In this document: piece after piece, positions 21,193 through 34,068 of the stretch
Numbering within the stretch: position 1 is the first letter of the stretch
Layout: every line of letters starts with the position of its first letter
DNA from: Cantharellus purpuraceus
Taxonomy: Eukaryota > Basidiomycota > Agaricomycetes > Cantharellales > Hydnaceae
Length of the DNA: 64,000 nucleotides
Direction of reading: 5' to 3'
Assembly (NCBI GenBank): GCA_025174535.1
Contig: JALBUN010000045.1
Span: forward strand, 806,001 to 870,000
Notes under the pieces: model-generated
Told to the model about the DNA's origin: nothing
The model's input: the letters and a program-made list of their open reading frames with translations, nothing else
Databases searched by the model: none
Translations under genes and position numbers: made by a program

Positions 21193-24100
21193 TCAAGATG
21201 TTGTACGTACGGACTGCATCACAAGTATACCACTGGCATTAGTCGCGGTTGCCACGAAACCAGCAGCAACTTCCCCAATTGTCTTCGTCACATCTCCACT
21301 AATGGACGAGTGGGTCTGTTCAGAGATTATCTTCTGAAGCTCGTTGCGATGAGACTCCACCGCAAGTCTTCTTCCCCTGCCCACGACAAGGAGCAGCGAC
21401 TTGCACGCGCCACTGGCGGTCTTTGCTTCAGCAGTAGCACGTTGAATGACGGCCCGAAGAGGTGTGGACGATGATATCTTAGAGAATGTGACACGCCAAA
21501 GGGCAGCCTGAGCTTGAGGCGGAAGAGGAATAGTCGAAGCGGCATTTGGGTGGGCGAAACGTGACCACAGGATGTTATCAGCAGTGTCTGACGCCATCCG
21601 AGTTTCGGAGTTCGGTGCAGCGTAGACTGTATCGGGAAAGCCCGTGGCCTGCATCAAAGGAATGAGCGTCTACGGCGATCACGCGAGATGAGATGCTGCA
21701 CATACAGACTGCACTGTCAACGCATTGATGGCTTCTCGAGCCTTGTCGGTAATTTCAGTTTCGCGGGTTGGGATGGCGTCTAGTGTAGTGTCAGATGTCT
21801 TTTTCACTCTAACAATAGTAGCAGTAATGTTGGGATTAGCACAGAGTTGCACGACGAATCTCAGTGCGAGTCGGTCGTCTGGCCCTCCGAAGAAGGGTAA
21901 GAAAATATGCTGGTCACCAGGGGCCTCACCGCCTCGATCGACAAATAGTGCCACGTCTGTAGGTGATTCTGAAAACACCTTCCGTACAAAGTTGGCGTAC
22001 ACCACAGAAGACGTCCTATCAGGACTTGATCCCCTTCCGAAAATGCCATCGAAAGGGTTGTATGTGATAGGTGAGCCAGCGTCTAGAGAAGCTGAACCCT
22101 GCTCCTCGGCCAATACACTCGAGTTGCCAGAGTGCCAAGGCACAACTACCAACTGTGATCCAGTATTTCGGGCGTGCGTTGCGACACTGGTGGCAAACGA
22201 ATCCTGAGGCACAACAGAAAGTGACGTGGCCACCGGAATGCGATTTAAACGCCCGAATGTGGAGAACACGGATATGAGCGCATCTCGATGAATTAGGTCA
22301 TCGGCCTCAGAAGACCTCATTACCGCCGAGGTACGGTCTGTTAACTCAATGAGCCGGAGGGCTTCGATACTGACGTGGGGGCCGGTTATCCTAGGGAAGC
22401 GTGGTGCACTCGCGAGTTGTCCCTGCTTCTCTTGGGTAATATCACGAGAGAGCTCCCCCTTCTCGTCACTCTCCGAGATGAGGCTCCCGTGCTCAGACGT
22501 TGGCCTTGTTTTTCTATGAAGTTGTAGAAACTGGGTAATGGTCATGATAGCGGGGAGGTGCTCGATTCTGTTAAGCACGACCGAGAACTTGGTCTTGAAG
22601 CTTTCTTCCAATGCACTTGAAGCATCCTCTCCGCCTTCCGTGACCCTCCTCCCCTTACGCCCAGTGCGGTGGGCAGGAGGATAGAACCACAGAGTGAGGG
22701 GTGTCGTCATGACCGTTAGCACAAGCGCATGCACCACGAACATTGAGAAAAGACGGGGATTAAGGATGTTCGCTTGAAGCCCGACATTCAGTACGATGAG
22801 CTCTACAAGACTAGCAGACCTCTCTTAGTCTAGGTGGAGAATTGCTTGGAACACGCTCACCCTTTGCAACTCATCAAGGTGCCAATAGCACCAGACTCTC
22901 TGTTACTGAAGCCTAGGAACTTGGCAGTAGCCGCACACCCTATGAACTTGCCAAGGAAGGCAATAGTGCAAATGAGAACGATATATCCCCACGAGAGCCC
23001 AGTGTTGAGCAAGCCAAGATTAGTCCTTAACCCCGAAAGTGTGAAGTACTAGCAGCAGAGAGCCTACTGAGCGACTTCCGACAATGAATCAGACAAGGGG
23101 GACCCACAAGAGGTAGGAACACGATGCAGACAAGATCCTCTAGTTTCTCCACAAGGGCAATTGCAAATCCGCCCTCATGCGGTATAATAATGCCAGCAAT
23201 GAACCCTCCAAAAATGGGGTGAATTCCTAGTAGAGAATCAGGTTATAGTTCAACCTAAGCTACGCAGTACTAACCTATCACATCCGTGAAGAAAGCTGAG
23301 GTTAGGATGACAAGTAAAGTCACAGTCATCATCAGTGGCGTAGGGCTGCCATTTTCCAAAGACCCGGTGCGTTTGGCGAGCCAGACGAAAGCCCAATGAA
23401 CAGGGAACAACATAAACAAAACAAATGCTGTACCGGAAAGGAGGATCCAAAGGGCAGTGAGGCCTGAAGAAGCATTTGTGAGGGCGACAGCGAGAGCAAG
23501 AAGAATCTAGTCACATCGTGAGCCTCGGCAACAATGATTCGGCAAAACACTACTCACCCAGCCAACAACGTCATTTCCGACGCCTGCGCTGAGAACGATC
23601 ACACCAACGTGGTCTTGTAGTAGATTCAAATCGGTAAGGATACCTGGAGGACACCTCAGTTTTATAATTTAGGGGCAGTAGAATACAGACATACGACAGA
23701 GAACGGGGAACGCAGTGATGGAAACAGCAACACCAACGAAGAGCAGGAAATGGCCAAAGTTGACGTTGTGATCGGCAAATTGATTGTACAAAGCTACAGC
23801 CAGACCAACTCCAAGTCCAAAGGGAAGAATCATACCCACGGCGGAAATCGATAAAGAGTATGCAGCATTGCCCTTGAGAACTCGGACGTCAATCTCCAGG
23901 CCAATCAGGAACAGAAATAGCACAAGGCCGATAGTAGACGTCAGAGTAAGCATAGGGATAGATTCCTGGGGGAAGATACTGTGGGTGAAGTGGGGGATGC
24001 GACCCATGACAGTAGGCCCAAGTAAAATGCCACCAATGACTTCAGCAATTACACGGGGTTGACGAGCTTTCGCCAACACGATGGCGAGGAGCTGGGTGAA

Positions 24101-24358
24101 GCATATAATGATGAAGACTTGGATGACCCACAACGGGAAGGGATCAGTAGCATTCCATGCGCTGGGATTTGCACCAGAAATGACTGCACAAGTCAGTTAA
24201 CGTGAGCTCATGATGATCCTGTGTCATCTGGACGTACTTCCACCCTGGAAACGAGTGAACATACAGTCAATAAATGAAAGGTCTCAACTCACCTGATCTG
24301 GAGCGGCACGCTTGACGTAGTGAACAACGTCCTGGAACTCTCTGCTCAATATGCCCAT
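21193..24358 (-). CDS. KHA1: K+/H+ antiporter (KHA1-like, CPA2 family)
   Basis: ATG 24358 starts [20 protein letters not shown]. After a 7-nt microexon (24238-24244) the protein continues [20 protein letters not shown] and a series of hydrophobic helices, including [69 protein letters not shown] and the [20 protein letters not shown] region. A cytosolic half of about 450 residues follows, including [33 protein letters not shown] and a nucleotide-binding-like fold, ending at 21193. This matches the fungal KHA1 family of endomembrane K+(Na+)/H+ exchangers. There are several introns; one (21658-21693) is only about 36 nt. Confidence 0.88.
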
Positions 24359-26757
24359 GTTGATGGTAGGCAAAGAACAAAGAACAGAACAAGTCTGCAA
24401 GTTATTATTATAAGACCTATGAATGTGTGGGTGTCCGTGGGCGGTCATGATCTCAGGTCCAACTCCTGTGTCACTTGCCGAACAAGCACTAGAATAGCCA
24501 GGACGGTGATATTCGTGTCACCGTGTATATGGTAGCGATGCCAGCTAAACTGGTTACTGAAAATTTCAGGTCTCAACGCTGCCACCACCTCTCTCGAACG
24601 CGAAAGTCGCTCTGCTGACTGAATCTCGAACAGTCCGTTTAACTTTCGGATCACCTCTTTCCAACAGACGAAATGTCCGCAGCGCTTCCTAAGCAAAGGT
24701 TTTGTAAGGAGAAGCCATTCGCGAGAAGATTTGATGGAAGGCCCGATCCATTTATGGGTATGTGGTAACTGGAGCGCTGGTAGATTAGACTCGTAAGACC
24801 ATCTGACCTTCATAAACATAGCTCGACGCGGATATGGCGTCTTCACTGTGGAAACTCTCTAACAACGACCATCACGCAACACTTCGTTCCTGGGCTTGCA
24901 CCCTTCAGCGCCAAGGCAGTGGCGCGCCGGGACCCTGCAAGACGGAAGACTTGCGATCCCTCACACAATGGATAAGACCTCTGTACGTTATTGCCCTGTG
25001 TTGTATCTTGGATGCTAACAAGCATACTCGAAATGTTTGTTGAATTGTAAACCTTCCAAATTTAGCTCGGGGGCAAGCGTATGCCAGAGAAAATTTATGT
25101 GATGGGCTGACGTTAGGTGATTCGCTCCTCGATGCGTCGTGAGAGGCTTCTCTGCATTTGGTGAGTCTGGTATTCAGGTTCTCAGGCTCAGATGCAGCAT
25201 GAATGAGGCCTGTGCACAACGCACATACGGGGTGCTCCGCTCTATTACATCGGGTAGTATGCAGTCAATGTTCCGACACTCCTGCAACTGACACTCTTTC
25301 CTTACAGCCTCAAATAGTGGTTTCAAAGAAGTACGTGCAGGAACCACTCTCTTGACAACTATCTTAGGTCTATTATACCATATGTCTAATTCACAATCTC
25401 AGAGTAACATTTTAGACCAGGGAGAAGGTGCTTTATAATCTACGATGACAAAAAGCATCCTTGTGAGTACGGATAAGACAATTCCGAATCCAAACTTTAT
25501 AGCCCATCCCTGGTGAGGATCGCACGTAATAGCGTGGTGGAAGGGCTGGTTTCATTGCTTTGCTAGGCTGGCAATTTCGCTGACCGGATTCTCTTACAGT
25601 AACGTGCTTTCACATGCATGGCGAACTGCAGATCGTTTTTCCTGTTCAATCTGGCTTGAATCAGGCGATGCAACTTGCCATCGCGTGGGATATCTTAAAG
25701 CAGGTTGATTGTGCGGATACTACCATTGTGTTCCGACGATGTCTTTCATCTAGTCGGTCAAAGCTCGACCTGTGACTTCTCACCTCCTGTTGGCTTGGTG
25801 CACGTTGATCATTCGAAGCTCATCTCGCCCTGTCGTTATCAAAAATATTCCACACATCACTGTCAAATGTGCTACAATGACTCGTGTCGCATTCCATCTC
25901 ATGGCATATGGGAACATTAATGTGCTCACTCACTGGGTATTGCAATCGTTCTCGCATCTCTAGGTCCCAAATTACCTGCTTCAAAGCTTTATTTTACCCG
26001 TGGGGTGGCTCATTCTTGGCAACCGCTCGACAGTGGGAATTCTCTGGGCCCAGTCTTGTCCGGCCAACATTACCACTTTGGATCCTGCCGCTAGCATCCT
26101 GCAGCTTCATGCCGAGCTTCCGATACTTCGCTGGCTGGTGTTGGCTATTGACCCTGGCTTATCTTGAGTGCGGCCCGCATGTTCCAGGTTTTGCCATTAT
26201 CATCCACATTACAAACGAGACTACATGAGTGCTCCGCCTATAAGAGTGTCAGTATTACCGTCGCCTCCGGCTCACTGTCAGACATGTTGTTGTGTAACGA
26301 TACACTGCGCAGAATATGACCGTCAATGATCTCGAGCTTCTCTCGTGGCCTCTGGTACTAATGAGGCGCCTCTTCTCACTGTGTTGCGAGGTCAATGCTT
26401 GACTTCACAACTGTGCCCAACATTCCCAATGCACCACGGTCAATGAATTCACTTGGTAAACGTCTCTCCGCACCTTCGAACGCATTGCTTTCCTATCATG
26501 TCCAGAGGCAGGGGTGTGTGGCTGGTTGACCCTTCCCGTCCTGCGGTGACTCAAACTGTCTGGTAAGGACGCCAAGTCTCGTGAGCCTGTCAAGCTATTT
26601 GGGTCGAATCAATTTGCATGACACCTGAATACCTGAGTTTGCAAAAACACGTTCTCCTGGTCCCATGACAGCTGCAATGGGAGTAAGAAGCGTCTAATTC
26701 AATATGACGCATGGATAGCGGAGTGAGAACATGTGGACAGGAGGAGCGTCGGTCTTA
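24359..26757. other. 2.4 kb without an assigned gene (KHA1 promoter and unknown DNA)
   Basis: Several frames of 60-130 codons occur, for example plus 24834-25043 and minus 24445-24846. None shows family resemblance or a convincing splice chain. Intron-like ends (TTCCTTACAG near 25307) occur without coding exons around them. It may contain a fast-evolving or decayed gene. Confidence 0.4.
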
Positions 26758-26995
26758 GTGCTGACTGCAACGACGCCCGCCCGAGTTCGAGGTCACGCTA
26801 GGCGTCCGTCGCTGTTGCCCACGACGACGACGTAGCTCCCTTCTTTTTTGAATTATCTCGGAGCTCTGTTCACCGTTGTGGTTTTGGTGTTTTTGGTATT
26901 CTGTGTGAATATCACTAAGCACAACCCTTTCTAGTGTGCACAGCAACAGTACAGCCGGACTCACCGAAATCCCCTAGACGCAGGGCAAACATCAT
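26758..26995 (-). CDS. small hypothetical basic protein, divergent from the kinase gene
   Basis: ATG 26995 with a short exon (MMFALRLGDF) is joined through a 34-37 nt intron (GTGAGT...CTAG) to an exon containing ERVVLSDIHTEYQKHQNHNG and an Arg-rich end, about 68 residues in all. No family is recognised. The very short intron and the small size keep confidence low, but the splice sites keep the frame and the gene sits head-to-head with the kinase (109 bp apart). Confidence 0.35.
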
Positions 26996-27104
26996 GGTCA
27001 GCATTTGTTAGACTGGTTGTACCCGAAACTCATTCGAAATTTAGCGGAGACGCTCAAATCCAACACCTCCACAATCGCCCCGCCATCAGCGGCAGCTGAC
27101 AGCC

Positions 27105-29381
27105 ATGCCTAACGCTGATCCTGCAAGCCAGTATACATTGCTAGAGAAGCTCGGTACCGGTAGCTTTGGAACAGTGTACAAAGGGTGGGTGTTGTCAAGT
27201 TTAATCGCAATGGCGCATTTGCAAACTTCTTTTTTTACTCGGGTAGGATCCACAATGAAACCAAGCAGATCGTAGCAATCAAGCAGATCGACCTCGAGGA
27301 CTCAGATGATGACATCGGGGAGATCCAGCAGGAAATTGCTCATCTTGCTCAGTGCGACTCGGAATATGTCACTCGCTATTACGGCAGTTTCGTAAAGGGA
27401 TACAAGTTGTGGATCAGTTCGTTACTTCTTTCTGCATTGTTGATTTAATGAACATGATATTGGTAGTCATGGAATATCTCGCGGGTGGATCCTGCCTTGA
27501 CCTCCTAAAACCAGGCGTGTTTTCAGAAGCCCATATCGCCATCATCTGCCGCGAGCTCTTGCTCGGTCTTGATTATCTTCATTCCGAGGGGAAAATTCAC
27601 CGTGATATCAAAGCTGCCAATGTCCTTCTTTCAGCGTCCGGGCGCGTGAAACTTGCCGATTTTGGTGTCGCTGCACAACTCACCGCCACGCTTCGTCATA
27701 CGTTCGTCGGAACGCCCTTTTGGATGGCTCCAGAAGTCATCCGTCAGGCAGGGTATGACGCACGCGCGGATATGTGGAGTCTAGGTATCACCGCCATTGA
27801 GATGGCGAACGGCGAGCCTCCGCTCGCCGAGTACCACCCGATGCGTGTACTATTTCTTATTCCGAAAGCAAAGCCTCCTGTCCTCGAGGGGGCTTTCTCT
27901 CCCGCATTTAAGGACTTTGTATCGTCATGCTTGACCAAAGACCCTGCTACACGCCCTACAGCCAAAGATCTCCTCAATCATCGATTCATTCGTGGTGCAC
28001 GTAAGACGACATCACTTACAGAACTCATTGAACGTCATCAGGACTACCGGTCTCGGTCAAGAGGCGGCGGTGGACAGGCGCAATCGTTATCGCCGGCACA
28101 GCCAAACGCTCCGACGTGGGACCGTAACTTGACGCTTCGCAGCGAATGGAACTTTGAGACGGTGAGGAGTATGGCAGGGGCGGAGTCAATGCATGACGTG
28201 CAAAAGGACAGTATTGGGGAGATTGATGACGAGGTGTTCCCTGACGAGGATGTAGAGGCGGCAGATGAGCAGTCGATTGATACTGGTGCTGGAGCTAAAG
28301 GAAACGAACCACTGTCGGGCATTGGTGCTAATATGCAGGCTGCGCACTCTACGGTTATGATTAAGGTTAGCTCCCACAGGCACATGTTTTTTTCCTGGTC
28401 CTTAACACCCTTTAGACGCTACTCCAGAATGACCCAGTCCCGCCACTATCAACATCTGCAGGGAATTCTTCCTCAGAGAATGAGCCCCATACCCCAACAT
28501 CGGAAGCGTCGCCCACAGGGGCGACTACCCCCCTTGGTGCACCACCTGCGTATTCTGGTTCTATACGATCAGCGAAACGGTCCAGTTATGCTGCAAGACA
28601 TAATATACAGAATGGGACGGCATTGCGACCAGCAGATGTTGGGAATGGGTAAGCTTTCCGTAACGGCATATGCTGCAACGACACTGACAAGGCGTAGAAT
28701 GGATACGGTGCGCCCTGTGAAGCGCGTGGATACCGCTGGGTCTCTACGACTATCGAATGAATTTGTAGGAAGCTTGCGATCGCGAGAAGCAAATCCTCTC
28801 CTGGTTTCACCAGCCGATTCGAAGCCGCCCCCACGCCAGCGTGCCGCATCGGAACAAGTACGCGCTGGGCGATCGATCGTTGACGAAGTTGTTATTCCCA
28901 CATTGCAGCGCGCGACACGCGACGACATGGATGCGAGGGAGATTGAGGCACTCAGTATGCTTGCACGAGGTTTTGCTGATTTGAAAGATGCGAACCCCGA
29001 GCTCGCCTATGGCGTTATTCTCGACATCCTTGCTGGAATCAATGAGTACGTTATTGCCCTCTTTTTATCCCGCCGGGGTGGTGTGGGATCTGACATGACC
29101 ATGGCTGTAGGAATCAAGCTGTGAAACAGCATATTACGACTACTCGAGGTCTCTTCCCGCACAAGCGTATCACACGTCGCAGCGAGATGACGTCCAAGGG
29201 CTTGGTAGTAGTCGAACACGAAGAAGACACATCATCTTCTGGGCATGGTCACTCGCAATCTTTTTTGGGCAGCGATGGTCCACCAAGCTCGCCAACGCGC
29301 AAGTCGCCTATTGCAGAATTGTTGTACATGAGGTGGCTAGAAGGGCTCAAGATTAAGTGGCCAAACCTACTGGGATCATGA
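27105..29381 (+). CDS. germinal-centre (Ste20-like, Don3/Sps1/MST type) serine/threonine protein kinase
   Basis: The exons are 27105-27184, 27247-27416, 27467-28365, 28416-28648, 28698-29045 and 29111-29381; all phases fit, giving 666 residues. The kinase domain is N-terminal: the Gly-rich loop [22 protein letters not shown] (ATP-binding Lys), [34 protein letters not shown] and the [18 protein letters not shown] segment, which are typical of GCK-III kinases. The tail is long, Ser-rich and acidic, ending in a helical segment with [20 protein letters not shown] and [15 protein letters not shown]. In basidiomycetes such kinases act in septation and polarity; the specific role here is inferred. 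A longer open frame through the intron at 28366-28415 is an artefact, because the spliced frame is the Ser/Thr/Pro-rich one. Confidence 0.92.
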
Positions 29382-29873
29382 GCAATAATCGACGAGTATT
29401 CTTTCAGTCCTCTGCTCCCTAAACAAGGAGCCTCGCATATTTCTTGGGTTATCATTGATTATTCTCGTTTAATAGTCGTCACGCCACCTCGTTCCACCCA
29501 AAACACCTTACAGACTTGCATACTTTTGCACTTGGATTGCTTTCAACATCTGATACATTCAGTTTTCCCACTCCTTCGCATCCTACTTTAACTTTCTGCA
29601 ACTAGAACCATTTTTACACTCGCGACTGGTCTAGCTCATGCACCTACGTACACTTTGATGCTCGTAACGACACTTAACGTTTTACGTTTTACTCCTTTAG
29701 CATTATTTTGTGGTTTGAATGTAGGAGGCACGACAAATGTATAGTTTTTTTTCATCTCTATACCCCATAAATCATTGCATTGAGCATAAACCATGCGCAT
29801 GACAGATTTTGGCTTTAAGGTGGCATACAAGGATAATAGACTATACTCCCACATCCGCTACAGCCCCCTGAAG
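29382..29873. other. intergenic between convergent kinase and RPL35 genes
   Basis: AT-rich sequence without a conserved frame, probably 3' untranslated regions and terminators of the two convergent genes. Confidence 0.55.
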
Positions 29874-30424
29874 TCATGCTTTGACGGCGTACTTCCTCAG
29901 TGGGAAGTGGATGTCCTTCTTCCGCTGCTTCTCCGTCTTCAGCGAACGCTCATGCTGTTGCGAGGTGGCAATAAGTAATAAATTCCCTATGAAGGATTTG
30001 CTAAGACCTACAGGTGTTAGCCGTCTCCGAATTGCACGGGTCTTCTTGTAACGGAGGTCAAGGGGTAGGTACTTCTTCCCCTTGTAGTATTCTCGTAAAT
30101 TTTGGCGCTGCTTCTGGTTGATGACGGTCAGAACACGAGCGATCGATTTGCGGACGGTGTTGCTAAAAATTCCAGTGGTTCTCGTTAAACTCCGTGGCAT
30201 AATGAAATGCAACAGACAAGGCATACGTACATTTTTGTCAATTTGGCCGCAGATCCGCCAGCGATCTTCTGCACCCGGAGAGTAAGGAGCTCCTGCTTGA
30301 GCTCTCCAAGGAGCTTCGATAGGTCATTCTTCGACCTGTGGTATTCCGTGTAAATCTCTTTAACGGCATAACGTGATGGTGCTCACTTGGATTGGAGCTC
30401 GTAAGCCTTGATTTTGCCGGGCAT
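29874..30424 (-). CDS. RPL35: 60S ribosomal protein L35 (uL29)
   Basis: ATG 30424 begins [12 protein letters not shown]. Exons continue with [34 protein letters not shown], the [20 protein letters not shown] segment, [29 protein letters not shown] and finally [20 protein letters not shown] ending AVKA. This is the complete eukaryotic L35, which sits at the tunnel exit of the large subunit. Four exons are needed. The very short first exon after the ATG and multiple introns are usual for fungal ribosomal protein genes. Confidence 0.95.
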
Positions 30425-32475
30425 GGTGGAGGACGAAAGGTCTAACAGGAACGAATTAGCATGTTACAATAGTCAATATACGTGGAGAATATCAATTATT
30501 TCTTTACCTTGAGGAGAAGGGCGTAGACGCGACGATGAGTTTTGAAGCTCCGATGGGAAACTCTGTTACAGTAGCTGCAAAGTAGTTGCTTATGTGAGAA
30601 AACCATTGATACGGTCAACTCCGCTACAGACACTAAGATTAGTATTATTGCTGTGTACTGGTCGAAGTTGGCATCTTTGAGCTTGATTGTTGTCAGTGAT
30701 ATTGCTATTAGCAAATCAAGAAGCCGTAGTGTGGTGCGACTACTAGCTCTACTTGCTCTCGTCACTCGTGCAAGGGTTCTGCGTCCGTAGGTTGTGTCCG
30801 TTGGCCCTCGCAGAAGCAGAGCAGTCTCCTAGTTCTTCTAGTCTCCAGCTATTAGTCCTTCTGGATGGATTCTCGAAGCGTCCACTGCTGTCTTATTTGA
30901 AACTTCTATCTCTAATCTCCGATATGCAAGATGTTGTGCACTCCATAGCGCCTATCGCATCCTCCTTTGGTGTGTTGAAGTTAATGTGCACGTTGCGAAT
31001 GCATTCACTTGCATTTCCATCTATTTGTTATGAGCAGCATCCTGGAATGGATCCTTCCCAGAGTACTGTTTGTGTCACCTGCACGTTGGTGTGGAAAAGC
31101 TTGTTGCCCAGTATGGCATACTCCCTGAACACAAGAATCAAGGCAAATATGCAGAGGCAAGTATAGCAGAAGAATATGGTATCAGTAATGGTGTAGATGC
31201 CGGCAGCAGGTGAGATCTGGTCTCAAACGCCTGTCTAGCAATACAAACTGCTCCTGGAATGTCAGGGTTAACGTCAGGCCGGAACACCCATATATACGTA
31301 TCTGGGATTCGTCTAATAGGGACAGGAAACTCATGCGTCACTCAAAGTGTCAAGTGATACCACATCGGTCGAAAACGCATAGCTTCAACTTATAAATAAA
31401 TGGGAGATAACGGATGCAGGGTCTGTTAGCAGACAGCTACAGTATTATTAGTAGACAGATCAATCATCTATGTCAACGCACAACGTCTTCGTCCGTGTCA
31501 ACATTCCTTGCAAGGGGGGACGCAAAGTCAACGTGCACATCACCAGCGTCTCCATCTTTCTAGGGAAAGTCTTCGGTCTGTGAAACCAAGGTGCCGGACG
31601 GAGAGTTCAAATCTGAAGCTGCATGGTAGCCCCTTGTGCCCCTGCTTATCGACCAGTCATGATTACCAGGCACTCCTTGGGTCCTGTTTCATTCTCCCAG
31701 TGGGCGTCACATCGGCTCCGAACAAACGCTTAACCAACTAACTGAGGCTGAAGTAACTTCAGAAATAGCGAGAGAATTGGATCAAGATGACCAACAGGAT
31801 CAGTGGCTGTCAAAAAATTTGGAGCTAAGAGTATTTGCGTTTCGGCGCGCTGAATCAGTGAGTCCCGCACATTCACACTTCCAAACCTCGCTCACTGCTA
31901 GTCCCGCCAAATTGAACTTCCTCTCTACCTCCTGCACCTCCGGTAGACCGCCCCGTCATAGGATCCTCTCTCCTAATCGTACTAGACATATTGGTTTCCC
32001 CTGTGGCACAGCTGAACGATAAGCGCCCTGTCTCACGAATAAGTATTGGATACGTCTAGTATCAGATCTGGACTTCGGATATCAACTTGGCAACTTGACT
32101 TCGACAAGCTCTCTACGCTGTCCTGGCGTCTCAGAACAGGATACGATGATTCCCGTGATGAATAATGCTGCCGCTCGTCTGCCTTCATTTCACCGGTGTT
32201 CCGATGTGGCAAAGACAGCTGATTGATGACTTCTCTGTGCTCTTTGTGACGGACTGTGGTCCCTTCAGAGGCAGGCGCTCTATGTACTGGCCCTAACTTG
32301 CCTCCGGCTTGATGACGGCAGGGTTGCGATCGAAGAGCAAGAATAACGTTCTGAAAGCTGTTCATCCCTTTCCTGATCCCATAAAAGTGGCGACTTCAAT
32401 CCATGTTCGATCTTGGTCAATCGCACTCCACTCTTATATATTGTTTTCTGACGACTCCTCGAGTCATTCTTGACA
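30425..32475. other. 2 kb without an assigned gene
   Basis: Frames such as plus 30753-31166 and minus 31138-31341 look partly coding, but no frame, splice chain or family could be supported. A decayed or rapidly evolving gene is possible around 31.0-31.4 kb. A TATATA (32435-32440) lies 36 bp before the chitin deacetylase ATG. Confidence 0.4.
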
Positions 32476-34068
32476 ATGCTTTCCACCACCCGACACACGA
32501 TGCCTTTCGCTCTCTTCGCGGGCGCTGTGTTCGTGGCCGCAGTTCCGCATGACGTACGGGGACATATAGAGTCCCACACTCGTTCTCTTCGTGGTGCATG
32601 GTACCATCCAGAGTCTCATCCAGTTCATGCTCTCTTCAAGCGTGACGTTGCAACCCCCGGCTCCCAAGGTATGTCTCGCGACGAGACAGTCTCCCTACCC
32701 CTCTGAGGGCAGATTTTCAGCCTGGATGTCCCAGTACCCTGGAGTTTACTCACCTCCCATACCTGAGGTCGTCACTCCCAAGCTGTGGTCCGATGCCCTC
32801 CAAGCGGCTGAGCAGGGGGGACAAATTCCAAATATCCCTATCTCTACGCAGTCGAAGCCCAACCAGAACCCATCCTATGGAGGACAGGATCCTGGTGGGA
32901 CTGGTCCGGAAATTTGCTCGAGCACGGCGCAATGTAGGGGCTCAGACGACGTGTGGGATGGTCCCGATGGCCATGTTAGCATTGGATTTGACGATGGACC
33001 ATCAGATGTACTTGTTTAAAATTTCTACTATGGTCATGACGCTCATCAATTATCAAGGGCTCGGCTAAGCTGTACCAATTCCTTCAAGAGCAGGATCAAC
33101 AAGCTACCCATTTCATGATTGGTATCAATATCCTTAACGGCTACGCTCTTTTTAATCAGGCATTCTCTATACTCTCGAGTGAGTAGCATAGTACTACCTT
33201 TCCACAGGTGCTCATGAAATCTTTTGTAGATGACATTGCGGGTAAGCCTTGGCCCATCTTCACTCGTTCAGCCTTGTCATTAAGTCGAGCCCCACATAGT
33301 TCATACTTGGACCCACCCTTATATGACAACAATGAACAACACTCAAGTTGTTGCGCAGCTTGGGTGGACAATGCAAATTATACACGATGCGACAGGTGGA
33401 CGAGTTCCTCGCTACTGGCGTCCACCGTATGGAGATTCAGACAACCGTGTTCGCGCCATCGCGAAGACAGTCTTTGGACTTACCCAGATTGATTGGAACA
33501 AGGAGTCCGTGTTTATTTTTCTTCCATTTCAGTTTGTCTGAAGTTCATTCGTTTGCCAGCTCCGGGGATTGGAGCATGGCAACTGGCGGGACAACTCTTC
33601 CTAAGGTTGTAGCATCCTTGAACTCTTGGTATGCCGGTACGGTATCTGTTTTCCATACAAGGCTAGCGCCATTAACCACATGCTTCAGGCCCGAAGTCGC
33701 CTGGTTTGATCATACTGGAGCATGAACTCAACAACAATACATCAGGGGCTTTCATACAAACATACGCAGCGATCAAGGCCAATAACTGGACTGCAATGTC
33801 AACCGTCGAACTGTTCGAAGGCGCATACCAGAACATAGACAAAAATGAGGGCACAGTGCTAAGCATGGACGTAGCTGGCCCCGTCCCAACCCCTATTACC
33901 AGTACAAGCGCCAGCAATGCAGGGAGCACCCCGGATTCGACCTCGACTGGGTCGACATCACCTAATAATGCGAATATTGACCAGACGAGTGGTGCTGTTC
34001 GCACGCATGGAGAGGCAGTTTCGACGCTGCTCCTACTGGTTGGTACTTTGTTGTCGGCTTTCTGGTGA
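32476..34068 (+). CDS. chitin deacetylase (CE4 polysaccharide deacetylase), GPI-anchored type
   Basis: ATG 32476 starts [20 protein letters not shown], a secretion signal. Exons joined by short introns give [17 protein letters not shown], then the CE4 motifs in order: [10 protein letters not shown] (motif 1, catalytic base Asp and metal Asp), [12 protein letters not shown] (motif 2, metal His), [15 protein letters not shown] (motif 3), DWNKDSGDW and [10 protein letters not shown] (motif 5). The tail is Ser/Thr/Pro-rich and ends in a hydrophobic segment ([15 protein letters not shown]), as expected for a GPI signal. The enzyme converts cell-wall chitin to chitosan at the cell surface. All introns were placed by frame and motif continuity. 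Confidence 0.9.

Noticed and set aside
28366..28415. Kinase frame continuing through this segment without a stop
   Set aside because: The segment has GT...AG ends, and splicing it leads into the Ser/Thr/Pro-rich frame that connects in phase with all later exons; the unspliced frame is Arg/His/Gln-rich noise.
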